Assembly (NCBI RefSeq): GCF_000419605.1
Contig: NZ_ATTI01000001.1
Location: 438,001-502,000 of the forward strand
Direction of reading: 5' to 3'
Source: Sphingomonas phyllosphaerae 5.2
GTDB taxonomy: Bacteria; Pseudomonadota; Alphaproteobacteria; Sphingomonadales; Sphingomonadaceae
Length of the DNA stretch: 64,000 nucleotides
The stretch's first letter is position 1. Every line of letters begins with the position of its first letter. Below, in pieces: positions 18,226 to 27,224 of the stretch. A program made the translations under genes and the position numbers. The notes under the pieces are model-generated. The model did not search any database, had not been told where the DNA came from, and saw nothing but the letters and a program-made list of their open reading frames with translations.

Positions 18226-18232
18226 TCGCGCC

Positions 18233-18262
18233 ACCGTCCTCGCCGCATCGCGGCGGGACGGT
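18233..18262 (+). terminator. First hairpin after the PEPxxWA-CTERM gene
   Basis: ACCGTCC-T-CGCCGC (18233-18246) pairs with GCGGCG-GGACGGT (18250-18262), 13 pairs with one bulged T and an ATC loop, seven bases after the stop. No T-run follows directly; a second stem lies 12 bases on. Confidence 0.65.
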
Positions 18263-18274
18263 GACGAACTGAAG

Positions 18275-18309
18275 ACGGCGGCGTGCTCCACGGGGCGCGC
18301 CGCCGTTTT
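18275..18309 (+). terminator. Intrinsic terminator after the PEPxxWA-CTERM gene
   Basis: ACGGCGGCG (18275-18283) pairs with CGCCGCCGT (18298-18306), followed by TTTTC. This second stem with its short T-run is the more typical terminator. The remaining bases up to 18544 hold no gene I can see and must carry the promoter of the next operon. Confidence 0.7.
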
Positions 18310-18544
18310 CTCGTTTGGGGCACATCGCGAGCACAGGCGACGATGGCCGATCCCGGCACGTCGTAAGCAGCACACCGTTGATGCGTCGGCTGCCGTGACA
18401 TCGCGCCCGGCTCGACGGTGACGGTAGGGCGCGGTTAGGATACCGCGACTACACCGCTACCTCGTGACCCGGAGCCCGACCCTGCCGAATCGCCTATCCC
18501 CGTCGCCGCGCGGCGGCCCGAGCACGCCCGGCGAGGCGCGAGCG

Positions 18545-19486
18545 ATGACGATCGGCTTCGTGATTCTTTCGCACCGCGATCCCGCGCAGTTGCTGCGGTT
18601 GGTGCAGACCCTCAACCGGCTCTACGACGATCCGCCGATCGCCTGTCATCACGACATGGCGCAATGCCCGCTCGACCCGTCCGGCTTCCCGGGGAACATC
18701 CGCTTCGTCGATCCGAGCATCCGCACCGGCTGGGCGAAATGGTCCGTGGTGCGCGGCTTTCTCGCGGCGTTGCGGCTGCTCTATGCCGACACGGACCCGG
18801 AGCGGGCCGGCCCCGACTGGTTCGTGCTGATGAGCGCCGCCGATTATCCGATCCGCCGTGCCGACGCGGTCCGCGCCGATCTCGCTGCGCTCGGCGCCGA
18901 TGCACTGATCGATTTCCGTCAGCTCGGCGATACCGCGGAGAGCGCTGCGGCGCGCTTCGGTCCACGCAATCCCGAGCTCGACCAGTTCGAGTCGGACGAA
19001 AACCGGATCATCAAGCGTCGTCATTACGAAGGCGCGGAACTGTGGCTGCCCACGTTGCGCTTCAACGACGGCGGGCGGCGCGTGCGCCCCGGGCGCCACA
19101 CCGTGCACCTGCCGTTCGCAACGCCGCGCCGGCCGTTCTCGGCGGCGTTTCCGTGCTTCTACGGCGACCATTGGTTCACCGGCAACCGGCGGGTCGCGCA
19201 ACTTCTCCTTCATCCCGACGCGCAGCACCTGCGAGTCCAGCGGCACCTGACGATGCGCACCAGCCCCGACGAATGCTATTTCCAGACCGTGCTGTGCAAC
19301 GAGCCCGGCCTGCGGCTGGAGCGGGACAGCCGTCGCTACGCGCAGTGGAACGGCGGCGGCGCGCATCCGCAGACGCTCACCGAGGCGGACCTGCCCGCGA
19401 TCGCGGCGTCGAACGCGCATTTCGCGCGCAAGTTCGCGCCGGGATCGCCGGTGCTCGATCGCCTCGACGCGCTGTTGTTCGACTGA
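18545..19486 (+). CDS. GT14-family (core-2/I-branching type) glycosyltransferase
   Basis: A 313-residue enzyme of the Branch family (beta-1,6-N-acetylglucosaminyltransferase-like, GT14). Marks are IGFVILSHRDPAQLLRLV at the start, IACHHD, GWAKWSVVRGFLAALRLL, DWFVLMSAADYPI (family L-S-x-x-D-Y-P) and GDHWFTGNRRV. In bacteria these enzymes are linked to xylosyl or GlcNAc additions to surface glycans; the acceptor here is unknown. The ATG at 18545 opens right at the first beta strand; an in-frame ATG at 18464 would add 27 low-complexity residues. It is the first gene of a chain with short gaps through to bamF. Confidence 0.85.
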   Translation: MTIGFVILSHRDPAQLLRLVQTLNRLYDDPPIACHHDMAQCPLDPSGFPGNIRFVDPSIRTGWAKWSVVRGFLAALRLLYADTDPERAGPDWFVLMSAADYPIRRADAVRADLAALGADALIDFRQLGDTAESAAARFGPRNPELDQFESDENRIIKRRHYEGAELWLPTLRFNDGGRRVRPGRHTVHLPFATPRRPFSAAFPCFYGDHWFTGNRRVAQLLLHPDAQHLRVQRHLTMRTSPDECYFQTVLCNEPGLRLERDSRRYAQWNGGGAHPQTLTEADLPAIAASNAHFARKFAPGSPVLDRLDALLFD

Positions 19487-19507
19487 GCCGGACGGGCGAG
19501 CGCGCGC

Positions 19508-20275
19508 GTGACGTTCCGCCACCTCCTCGGGCTGCCGCCGACGCAGCGGTATCGCGTCCCGCCGGGGATGCGCGTCTACGCGATCGCCGACGTCCATGGC
19601 CGTGCCGACCTGCTGCGCCCGCTGCTCGGCTGGATCGCGCAGGATAATGCGAAGCGCGGGCCGATCGGCCAGGTGCACGTCGTGTTTCTCGGCGACCTGA
19701 TCGATCGCGGTCCGGCCTCGGCGGCGGTGCTGGAGATACTGGCGCGCGGCGGCGAGACGCCGGGCGCGTCCTACCTGCTGCGCGGCAATCACGAGGAGAT
19801 GCTGCTCGCGATCCTCGACGGCGAGACCGACTCGGCCAGCGCGTGGCTGGCGCATGGCGGGGCCGAGACGCTGGAGAGCTACGGCATCGACCCGGCACCC
19901 TATTTCGACGATGTCGAGGCGCTGCCCGCCGCGCTCTACGCCGCGATGCCGGGAAGCCATATCGCGGTGCTGCACGCGATGCTGGGGCAGGTGCGGATCG
20001 GCGATTATCTGTTCGTCCACGCCGGTATTCGCCCCGGCGTGCCACTGGACACGCAGGAGGGCCGCGACCTGCGGTGGATCCGGAAGGAGTTCCTCAACAG
20101 TCGCGCCGACCACGGCGTCGTGGTGGTGCACGGCCACACCATCGCGCCGACGGTGCAGTTCCGTCACAATCGAATCGGGATCGATACCGGCGCCTATCGT
20201 ACCGGGCGGCTCACCGCGCTGGGGCTGGAAGGCGAGGCGCGCTGGACGTTGACCAGCCGACTGGACGCGGCGTGA
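19508..20275 (+). CDS. Calcineurin-like metallophosphoesterase (serine/threonine phosphatase type)
   Basis: A 255-residue PPP-family phosphoesterase. The metal-binding motifs are all present: ADVHGR (D-x-H), GDLIDRG (G-D-x-x-D-R-G), RGNHEE (G-N-H-E), VHAGIRPG and HGHT. This fold includes bacterial protein phosphatases (PrpA/PrpE) and diadenosine tetraphosphatase ApaH. The protein is close to the protein-phosphatase type, but ApaH activity cannot be excluded; apaH sits near folA in enterobacteria, as this gene does here. The start is a GTG at 19508, 21 bases after the GT14 stop. Confidence 0.88.
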   Translation: MTFRHLLGLPPTQRYRVPPGMRVYAIADVHGRADLLRPLLGWIAQDNAKRGPIGQVHVVFLGDLIDRGPASAAVLEILARGGETPGASYLLRGNHEEMLLAILDGETDSASAWLAHGGAETLESYGIDPAPYFDDVEALPAALYAAMPGSHIAVLHAMLGQVRIGDYLFVHAGIRPGVPLDTQEGRDLRWIRKEFLNSRADHGVVVVHGHTIAPTVQFRHNRIGIDTGAYRTGRLTALGLEGEARWTLTSRLDAA

Positions 20276-20317
20276 TGTCGCTTCCCTCCGGCGCGCTTCC
20301 TGCGTAGCGGAACCCGC

Positions 20318-20791
20318 ATGATCGTCCTCATTCTCGCGCGCGCCGCCAACGGCGTGATCGGTATCGACGGCGGGCTGCCGTGGCGGCTGCCTGCCGACAT
20401 GAAGCGATTCAAGGCGCTGACCATGGGCAAGCCGATGATCATGGGGCGCAAGACCTTCGAAAGTTTCCCCGCGCCGCTGCCGGGCCGCCGGCATATCGTG
20501 CTGACCCGTAACCGCGAGTGGTCGGCGCCCGGTGCCGAGGTCGCGCACGATGTTGCGGGTGCGCTCGCGCTGGCGGGCGAGGGTGGGGGCGAGGTGATGG
20601 TGATCGGCGGCGCGGAGACCTATGCGCTGTTCCTGGACCGCGCCGACCGCGTCGAACTGACCGAGGTCCACGCCACGCCGCCCGGCGACGCGTGCGTCCC
20701 CGCCTTCGCGGGGTGGGGCGAGGTGGCGCGGGTGCGGCACGCCGCCGAGGGCGACCGCCCCGGCTATGATTTCGTGACGCTGGTACGGTGA
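20318..20791 (+). CDS. folA: Dihydrofolate reductase
   Basis: A 157-residue enzyme that reduces dihydrofolate to tetrahydrofolate with NADPH. It has the N-terminal strand ARAANGVIGIDGGLPW, the catalytic Asp27 in LPADMKRFK, the NADPH-binding MGRKTFESF and VIGGAETYALFL. Length is standard. It lies 42 bases after the metallophosphoesterase and 24 before ribF, within a probable housekeeping operon. This is the cytoplasmic target of trimethoprim-type inhibitors. Confidence 0.95.
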   Translation: MIVLILARAANGVIGIDGGLPWRLPADMKRFKALTMGKPMIMGRKTFESFPAPLPGRRHIVLTRNREWSAPGAEVAHDVAGALALAGEGGGEVMVIGGAETYALFLDRADRVELTEVHATPPGDACVPAFAGWGEVARVRHAAEGDRPGYDFVTLVR

Positions 20792-20815
20792 CCGGCCAGC
20801 CGCTAAGGGCAGGCG

Positions 20816-21742
20816 ATGGAGCGGCTTGACGGCGGCTCGGCGGTGCCTGCGGATCTCGCAGGCGCGATCGTCGCGCTCGGTAATTTCGATGGGTTCCATC
20901 TGGGACATCAGGCGGTGGTCGCGCGGGCGGTGGAGCGCGCGCGTGCCGAGCGGCGCCCGGCGCTGGTCGCGACCTTCGACCCGCACCCGGTCCGCCATTT
21001 CCGCCCGGATGCCGAGCCGTTCCGGCTGACCACGCTCGATCAGCGCGCGCGACTGTTCGCGGCGGCGGGTGCGGACGGGATGGTGGTGTTCCACTTCGAC
21101 GCGACGCTCGCCGCGCTGACCGCCGATCGCTTCGTTGCGGAGCGGCTGGTCGGTGCCCTGCGCGTCGGCGGGGTGGTGACCGGCGAGGATTTCACCTTCG
21201 GCCACGCCAAGAGCGGCGACATCGCGACGCTGCGCCGCGCCGGCGCGGCGGCGGGCTTCGCGGTCGACACGGTCGGCGCGGTGATGCTGGACGGGGAGCC
21301 GGTGTCCTCCACCCGTATCCGTGCGGCGCTGCGCGGCGGCGATGCGCGCGGCGCGGCGCGGCTGCTGACGCGGCCCTATGCGATCGAGGGCGTGGTGCAG
21401 CACGGCGACAAGCTGGGGCGCACGATCGGCTATCCGACCGCCAACCTCGACATGGGGCCGTACCTGCGCCCCGCCTATGGCATCTATGCGGTGCGTGGGC
21501 GGTTGGCGGACGGGCGTGTGCTGGACGGAGCGGCGAACCTCGGCATCCGCCCGACGTTCGATCCTCCCAAGGAATTGCTGGAGCCGTATTTCTTCGACTT
21601 CGACGGGGATATTTACGGACAGGTGCTAGCGGTCGAGCTGATCGAATGGCTGCGCGCCGAGGCGAAGTTCGACGGGCTGGACGCGCTGATCGCGCAGATG
21701 GACAAGGATTGCGCCCGCGCACGCGAGTTGCTGGCGCAGTGA
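20816..21742 (+). CDS. ribF: Bifunctional riboflavin kinase / FAD synthetase
   Basis: A 308-residue two-domain enzyme making FMN then FAD. The N-terminal adenylyltransferase domain carries GNFDGFHLGH at 22-31 and SSTRIR near 163. The C-terminal flavokinase domain carries GRTIGYPTANL and ANLGIRPTF. The order and length are standard for bacterial RibF. ribF before ileS and lspA is a common arrangement in many bacteria, and the 24-base gap to ileS supports one transcript. Confidence 0.95.
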   Translation: MERLDGGSAVPADLAGAIVALGNFDGFHLGHQAVVARAVERARAERRPALVATFDPHPVRHFRPDAEPFRLTTLDQRARLFAAAGADGMVVFHFDATLAALTADRFVAERLVGALRVGGVVTGEDFTFGHAKSGDIATLRRAGAAAGFAVDTVGAVMLDGEPVSSTRIRAALRGGDARGAARLLTRPYAIEGVVQHGDKLGRTIGYPTANLDMGPYLRPAYGIYAVRGRLADGRVLDGAANLGIRPTFDPPKELLEPYFFDFDGDIYGQVLAVELIEWLRAEAKFDGLDALIAQMDKDCARARELLAQ

Positions 21743-21766
21743 CGCATGGTTAAGGCGGGGGAACAT

Positions 21767-24616
21767 ATGGCCGACGCATCCGATACGCCGCGCGACTGGC
21801 GCGACACCGTCTTCCTGCCGAAGACCGACTTCCCGATGAAGGCGGGGCTCGCGCAGAAGGAGCCTGCGATCCTCGACGGCTGGAAGCGGATCGGGGTCTA
21901 CGACCGGCTGCGCGAGCAGCGGCAGGGGCGCGAGCGGTGGATCCTCCATGATGGCCCGCCCTACGCCAACGGCGACATCCACATGGGCCATGCCATGAAC
22001 AAGGTGCTGAAGGACGTGATCGTCCGCAGCCGCTCGCTCATGGGCTATGATGCGCCGTACGTGCCCGGCTGGGATTGCCACGGCCTGCCGATCGAGTGGA
22101 AGGTCGAGGAGGCGTATCGCGCCAGGAAGCTCGACAAGGACCAGGTGCCGGTCGCGCAGTTCCGCGCCGAATGCCGCGCCTACGCCGAGAAGTGGGTGGC
22201 GGTGCAGGCGGCCGAGTTCGAGCGGCTGGGCGTGATGGGCGACTGGGACGATCCCTATCTGACCATGAAGTACGAGGCCGAGGCGACGATCGCGGCCGAA
22301 TTGCTGAAGTTCGCCGAAAGCGGGCAGCTGTATCGCGGCGCGAAGCCGGTGATGTGGAGCCCGGTCGAGAAGACCGCGCTGGCGGAGGCGGAGGTCGAGT
22401 ATGAAGACATCGTCTCGACGCAGATCGACGTCGGCTTCGAGGTGATCGACTGCCCCGAATATCCGGGGCTGGCGGGCACGCTGGCGGTGATCTGGACCAC
22501 GACGCCGTGGACGATCCCGGTCAACCAGGCGCTCGCCTACGGCTCGGCGGTCGATTACCTCCAGTTCGAGCATGACGGGCGCCGCTACCTCGTCGCCGAG
22601 CCGCTGATGCCCGCGTTCACGAAGCGTACCGGCATCCCGATGGGCAAGATCATCGCGCTCATCAAGGGGCCGGTGCTGGAGGGCGCGACCGCGCGGCACC
22701 CGATGCATCACCTCGGTGGCTTCTTCGCGACACCGCGGCCGTTCTTCGAAGGCGAGTTCGTCACCACCGACGCCGGCACCGGGCTGGTGCACATGGCGCC
22801 CGACCACGGCGAGGACGACTTCCTGCTGTGCAAGGCGCATGGGCTGGAGCCGGTGTTCGCGGTCGACGGTGCAGGCATGTACCGTGCCGACTGGGCATGG
22901 CTCGGCGGGCAGGGCAGCGTCATCAACAAGAAGTTCGTCGCCGCCGACGGGCCGATCTGCTCGGACCTGCGCGCGACGGGCGGCCTGCTGTCGGCCAGCG
23001 ACGATTTCGCGCACAGTTACCCGCATTCGTGGCGGTCGAAGGCGAAGGTGATCTTCCGCGCGACGCCGCAATGGTTCATCCCGATGGACCGCAGCGGAAG
23101 AGACGACCTGCCGGGGGCAGGTCGGGCCGCGGAGGTCGGCGCGCCCGGCGCGCCGTCAGTACCAGACGCAATGTCCGCGAACGGCAACGATGCCACCCTC
23201 CGCGAGGTCGCGCTCGACGCGATCTCGCGTACGCAATGGGTGCCGGCGCGCGCCGAGAATCGTATCCGCGCGATGGTCGAGGGACGCCCCGACTGGGTGA
23301 TCAGCCGCCAGCGCGCTTGGGGCGTGCCGATCGCGCTGTATGTCCACCGCACCACCGGTCAGTATCTGAACGACGCCGACGTGAACGCACGGATCGTCGC
23401 GGCCTTCCGCGAGGGTGGCGCCGACGCGTGGTTCACCGCCGATCACCAGGGGCTGCTCGGCGACCGCTACGATCTCGCCGACTACGAAGCGGTCAACGAC
23501 ATCCTCGACGTGTGGTTCGACTCCGGCTCGACGCACGCGTTCGTGGTCGAGGCGCGTTATGGCGAGGGCACGCGCGCCAACCTGTATGTCGAAGGGTCGG
23601 ACCAGCATCGCGGCTGGTTCCAGTCGTCGCTGCTGGAAAGCTGCGGCACGCGCGGGCGTGCGCCGTACGATGCGGTGCTGACGCACGGCTTCGCGCTCGA
23701 CGGGCAGGGACGCAAGATGTCCAAGTCGCTCGGCAACGTCGTCGATCCGCTGAAGGTGATCGGCGAGTCGGGCGCGGACATCCTGCGGCTGTGGGCGGTG
23801 TCGACCGACTATTTCGACGACGTGCGGATCGGCAAGGAGGTGCTGGCCACCTCGTCCGACGCGTATCGGAAATTGCGCAACACCTTCCGCTACCTGCTCG
23901 GCGCGCTCGACGGGTTCGACGATGCGGAGCGCGTGCCGGTGGCGGCGATGCCGGAGCTGGAGCGCTACATGCTCCACCTCCTCCACGCGCTCGACCGCGA
24001 CCTGAAGGAGGCGGCGACCGGCTATGAGTTCAACCGCTACGTCCGCCGCCTGACCGATTTCTGCAACGAGGATCTGTCGGCATTCTTCTTCGACGTGCGC
24101 AAGGACTCGCTCTATTGCGACGCGCCCGCCGACGCGAAGCGCCGGGCCTATCGCACGATGCTCGACGTGCTGTTCCACGCGCTGGTGCGATATGCTGCGC
24201 CGGTGCTGGTGTTCACCGCCGAGGAGGCGTGGCAGGCGCGCTTCCCGGCCGACGACAGCTCGGTGCATTTCCTCGAATGGCCAGCACTGCCGGAGCAGGC
24301 GGGTGAGGACGTGGCGCAACGCTGGCTGGCGATCCGGGCGCTGCGCGAGCGTGTGACCGAGGCGATCGAGCCGTTGCGCCGCGAAAAGACGATCCGTTCC
24401 AGCCTTGAGGCGGAGGTGACCGCGCCAGAGTTGCCGCTCGATGCCGCCGCGCTGGCGGAATTGTTCATCGTCGCCAGCGTGGCGGAGGCGCCGACCGTCG
24501 AGGTGACGCGCACCGATTATCGCAAATGCGGCCGCTGCTGGCGCCACCTGCCAGAGGTCGAGGCGGACGGCGACCTGTGCACGCGCTGTGCCGACGTGAC
24601 GGGTAGCGCCGCGTGA
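21767..24616 (+). CDS. ileS: Isoleucyl-tRNA synthetase
   Basis: A 949-residue class I synthetase charging tRNA-Ile. HMGH (the HIGH motif) is at 72-75 and KMSKS at 650-654. The editing domain includes TTTPWTIP, and a C-terminal zinc-binding CxxCW...CxxC (KCGRCWRHL, LCTRCADV) is present. Between FIPMDRS and TLREVALDAI, where relatives have only a few residues, there is an extra stretch of about 25-30 residues rich in Gly, Ala and Pro. Its DNA contains a perfect 9-bp palindrome (see findings). The ATG at 21767 has GGGGGAA upstream and is preferred to 21746. The stop overlaps lspA by four bases. Confidence 0.96.
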   Translation: MADASDTPRDWRDTVFLPKTDFPMKAGLAQKEPAILDGWKRIGVYDRLREQRQGRERWILHDGPPYANGDIHMGHAMNKVLKDVIVRSRSLMGYDAPYVPGWDCHGLPIEWKVEEAYRARKLDKDQVPVAQFRAECRAYAEKWVAVQAAEFERLGVMGDWDDPYLTMKYEAEATIAAELLKFAESGQLYRGAKPVMWSPVEKTALAEAEVEYEDIVSTQIDVGFEVIDCPEYPGLAGTLAVIWTTTPWTIPVNQALAYGSAVDYLQFEHDGRRYLVAEPLMPAFTKRTGIPMGKIIALIKGPVLEGATARHPMHHLGGFFATPRPFFEGEFVTTDAGTGLVHMAPDHGEDDFLLCKAHGLEPVFAVDGAGMYRADWAWLGGQGSVINKKFVAADGPICSDLRATGGLLSASDDFAHSYPHSWRSKAKVIFRATPQWFIPMDRSGRDDLPGAGRAAEVGAPGAPSVPDAMSANGNDATLREVALDAISRTQWVPARAENRIRAMVEGRPDWVISRQRAWGVPIALYVHRTTGQYLNDADVNARIVAAFREGGADAWFTADHQGLLGDRYDLADYEAVNDILDVWFDSGSTHAFVVEARYGEGTRANLYVEGSDQHRGWFQSSLLESCGTRGRAPYDAVLTHGFALDGQGRKMSKSLGNVVDPLKVIGESGADILRLWAVSTDYFDDVRIGKEVLATSSDAYRKLRNTFRYLLGALDGFDDAERVPVAAMPELERYMLHLLHALDRDLKEAATGYEFNRYVRRLTDFCNEDLSAFFFDVRKDSLYCDAPADAKRRAYRTMLDVLFHALVRYAAPVLVFTAEEAWQARFPADDSSVHFLEWPALPEQAGEDVAQRWLAIRALRERVTEAIEPLRREKTIRSSLEAEVTAPELPLDAAALAELFIVASVAEAPTVEVTRTDYRKCGRCWRHLPEVEADGDLCTRCADVTGSAA

Positions 24617-25116
24617 CGCCGCGTGCCGGGTTACTGGTGGCCGCGATCGTCTTCGCGGTCGACCAGCTCGTCAAATGGCTGGTGACCGGGCCAATGCAGA
24701 TCGATTTTCTCGGCGCCTATCGCACGCTGCTGCCGATCTTCGACCTGCGCTTCACGAAGAACGAGGGCGTCTCGCTCGGGATGCTGCGTGCCGAGACCGA
24801 CACGACGCGCTGGCTGCTGGTCGTGTTCACCGCCGCGATCGCGGTCGCGGTGGCGGTCTGGATGTTCCGGGAGAAGAAGCGCGCGGACCAGCTCGCGCTC
24901 GGGCTCGTGCTCGGCGGCGCGATCGGCAATATCCTCGACCGTATCCGGCTGGGATATGTGGTCGATTTCGCCGACCTGCATTTTGGCGAGTGGCGTCCCT
25001 TCCTGGTCTTCAACGTCGCCGATGCCGCGATCTCGATCGGCGTGCTGATTCTGCTGGTGCGCGCGCTCCTGATCCGCGAGAAGCGCGACGATGTTTCGGA
25101 GAATGTCCATGCGTAA
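24613..25116 (+). CDS. lspA: Signal peptidase II (prolipoprotein peptidase)
   Basis: A 167-residue inner-membrane aspartyl peptidase that removes signal peptides from lipoproteins. It has four hydrophobic helices. The family blocks are DQLVKW at 17-22, KNEGVSLGM, GNILDRIRLGYVVDF (catalytic Asp118) and FNVADAAI (catalytic Asp137). It starts at a GTG in a GTGA overlap with the ileS stop. Its substrates in this window include the EpsD-like, TPR, BamF-like and Pal lipoproteins. Confidence 0.96.
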   Translation: MTPRAGLLVAAIVFAVDQLVKWLVTGPMQIDFLGAYRTLLPIFDLRFTKNEGVSLGMLRAETDTTRWLLVVFTAAIAVAVAVWMFREKKRADQLALGLVLGGAIGNILDRIRLGYVVDFADLHFGEWRPFLVFNVADAAISIGVLILLVRALLIREKRDDVSENVHA

Positions 25117-25579
25117 GTCTGTGGTGGTGGTGGCCGGTATGGCGGCGCTGGGGCTGCTCGGCGGCTGCGGCAAGCGCGGCTACGATCGCGCGCGCCCCGA
25201 CGAGTTCGCGGTTGCGCGGCAGGCGCCGCTCATCATCCCGCCCGATTTCGCGCTGGTTCCGCCACAGCCCGGTGCCGCGCGCACGCAGGGCAACAACCCG
25301 CAGGCGCAGGCGATCGACGCGCTGTTCGGCGGCCCGGCCGCGCGCAGCGCCGGCGAGACGGGCGTGATCGACCAGGCCGGCGGCGCGACCGCGGCGACGC
25401 CGGGCATCCGCTCGGGCGTGGGTGATCCGAAAACCAACGTCGTCGACAAGGGCCAGACCACCAGCGATATCGTCGCCGCCCCGCAGGGTGACGGACAGGA
25501 TGCACGCGCCGCCGCGGGTGGCGCGTCGGCTACGCCGCCTGCCGCCCCGGCCAGCCCGGCGCCGACGCCGAAGAACTGA
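25109..25579 (+). CDS. bamF: DUF3035 / BamF-type outer-membrane lipoprotein
   Basis: A 156-residue lipoprotein with the lipobox LLGGC (Cys at about 18). A short conserved part reads RARPDEFAVARQAPLIIPPDF, split here by family usage into a PDEF block and a LxxPPxF block, as in DUF3035 proteins, the alphaproteobacterial BamF of the beta-barrel assembly machine. The rest is low-complexity Ala/Gly/Pro and probably disordered in the periplasm. The ATG at 25109 has GGAG seven bases upstream and overlaps lspA by eight bases; upstream in-frame starts exist at 25091 and 25103. It ends the folA-ribF-ileS-lspA chain. Confidence 0.8.
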   Translation: MRKSVVVVAGMAALGLLGGCGKRGYDRARPDEFAVARQAPLIIPPDFALVPPQPGAARTQGNNPQAQAIDALFGGPAARSAGETGVIDQAGGATAATPGIRSGVGDPKTNVVDKGQTTSDIVAAPQGDGQDARAAAGGASATPPAAPASPAPTPKN

Positions 25580-25583
25580 CGTC

Positions 25584-25616
25584 GTCCCGGCGGGTGCGGG
25601 AAGCGCGCGCCGGGAC
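25584..25616 (+). terminator. Hairpin after bamF
   Basis: GTCCCGGCG (25584-25592) pairs with CGCCGGGAC (25608-25616), a nine-base perfect stem starting five bases after the stop. There is no T-run. By position it should end the long operon. Confidence 0.6.
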
Positions 25617-25812
25617 GCACCGTCACCTCAAGGGCCTTCGGCCTCGATCGGGAGAGTCTTGGGTCCGCGTCCCGGTCGGGGTGGGGCGTCGATGAACCGC
25701 CTTCGCTTCTGCGCAGGCGGGGGCGATCGCGATGTCGTCCCGCGCGACGCTCGAGAGATGATGCGACGTGATCGTGTTGTCCGCGCAGGATAAAGGCGGA
25801 TCGATCCTTTCT

Positions 25813-25880
25813 CCGTCATCGCGAACGAGTGAAGCACTCCAGGGCGTCTGATCCGGCGCTGAAGCCGCGCGCGACGACGG
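25813..25880. repeat. Degenerate copy of the CGTCATTGCGAGCG palindromic repeat
   Basis: CCGTCATCGCGAACGAGTGA (from 25813) and a poorly matching right arm ending in GCGCGCGACGACGG (25880) enclose CCAGGGCGTC. This is the same layout as the better copies at 41708 and 42200 but with many mismatches. It sits in the 330-base gap between bamF and mscS, where I see no gene. Confidence 0.45.
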
Positions 25881-25946
25881 ATCTGATCCCGCTGTACGCG
25901 CTCATGCGACAGGCATGACGCCGCGGCTGCGGCAGGAGCGGACGGC

Positions 25947-27224
25947 TTACGGGGCCGGTGGAGGTGGCGTCTCCGGCATGCTCCGCACATAGATATCCCG
26001 CTGCGCGAACGGCATTCCGATCCCGGCGTCACGGAACATCACCCACAGCCGGTTGAGCACGTCCGAGCGCACGTTGCCGACCCCGCTCTCCGGATCGCTG
26101 ATCCACGCGAGGATCTCGTGCTCCACCCCGTCCGTCCCGAACGCCGTCAGCCAGACGTTGGGTTTCGGGCTGTCGAGCACGCGCGGCGATTCGCGCGCCG
26201 CGCGCAGCATCAGTTCCTGCGCCAGCGTGAGGTCGCAATCATAGGGGACGCGGACGGAAATCCGCACCCGGACGTTGCGGTCGGAATAGGACCAGTTCTC
26301 GACCTCGCGGGTCATCAGATCCTCGTTCGGGATCAGATATTCCTTGCCGTCGCGCGTCACCACCGACACCGCGCGGACCCCGATCTTGTTGACCCAGCCA
26401 AAGCTGGTGCCGACCGCGATGACGTCGCCCGGCTTGATCGAGCGATCCAGCAGCAGGATGATTCCCGCGATCAGGTTGCCGATCGTCTTCTGCATGCCGA
26501 AGCCGACCGCCAGCCCGAACGCGCCGGAAAAGACGGCGAACGCGGTCAGGTCGATACCCAGCAGGTCGATCCCGAACAGGAAGGCGAAAACGACGATCGC
26601 GATCCCGGCGATCTTCTGCGCCAGCACCTTCTGCGTGGGGTCGAACGCGCGCGCATGTGAGATGGTGTGCGCGGTAATGCGGTTGGCGAGCCGCACCATC
26701 GCCATCAACACCACCAGCGTCACCAAGGCGCCGACCAGCGCCAGCAGCGACAGCCGCCTGGTCCCCACCGTCACGCCGATCGCGTCCAGCGTGGAGGTGA
26801 TCGGCTCCAGCCCGCCGACCGCGTGGCTGAACAAGGCGGTGAACACCACCACCTCGACCACCGCCGCCGCCCAGCGCGGGATGCCGACGCCGCGCATCAA
26901 CTGGTGCGCGGTCAGCGTCGCCGCCGCCGCCATCGCGAAGCCGATCGCCGCCGCGGCCAGCGGACCCCATCCCCACACGACATAGACGAACGCGAGCAGC
27001 AATGCGGCGACGCCGTGCCGCACGATCGTGGCGATGCGCGGGCGCAATCCCTCGACATGCGCGCCGACGCGGTCGCGCCACCATTGCGCGACCCGCGCAC
27101 CGGCGATCCGCTGCGCCGCGACGCCCGCGGCCAGCGCGATCAGCGTCAGTGTCCCCGCCACCGCCAGTTCGACCAGGTCGGCCTGCGCCGGCACCATCTC
27201 GAACAATGCGGTGAGATCGTTCAC
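25947..27224 (-). CDS. MscS-family mechanosensitive channel
   Basis: A 425-residue small-conductance mechanosensitive channel protein. It has five or more hydrophobic helices, with the pore-lining helix at GAFGLAVGFGMQKTIGNLIAGIIL. The beta domain follows (SIKPGDVIAVG, GWVNKIGVRAVSVVTRDGKEYLIPN), then the C-terminal vestibule. It opens on membrane stretch to release solutes during osmotic downshock. The start is a GTG at 27224 in a GTGA overlap with the metC stop; a GTG at 27242 is in frame too. It is the last gene of the sseA-metC-mscS operon. Confidence 0.9.
   Translation of the reverse strand: MNDLTALFEMVPAQADLVELAVAGTLTLIALAAGVAAQRIAGARVAQWWRDRVGAHVEGLRPRIATIVRHGVAALLLAFVYVVWGWGPLAAAAIGFAMAAAATLTAHQLMRGVGIPRWAAAVVEVVVFTALFSHAVGGLEPITSTLDAIGVTVGTRRLSLLALVGALVTLVVLMAMVRLANRITAHTISHARAFDPTQKVLAQKIAGIAIVVFAFLFGIDLLGIDLTAFAVFSGAFGLAVGFGMQKTIGNLIAGIILLLDRSIKPGDVIAVGTSFGWVNKIGVRAVSVVTRDGKEYLIPNEDLMTREVENWSYSDRNVRVRISVRVPYDCDLTLAQELMLRAARESPRVLDSPKPNVWLTAFGTDGVEHEILAWISDPESGVGNVRSDVLNRLWVMFRDAGIGMPFAQRDIYVRSMPETPPPPAP

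Noticed and set aside
18494..21403. 969-codon open frame on the minus strand
   Set aside because: It runs opposite GT14, phosphatase, folA and ribF, all with clear motifs, and has a His/Arg/Gln-rich shadow composition.
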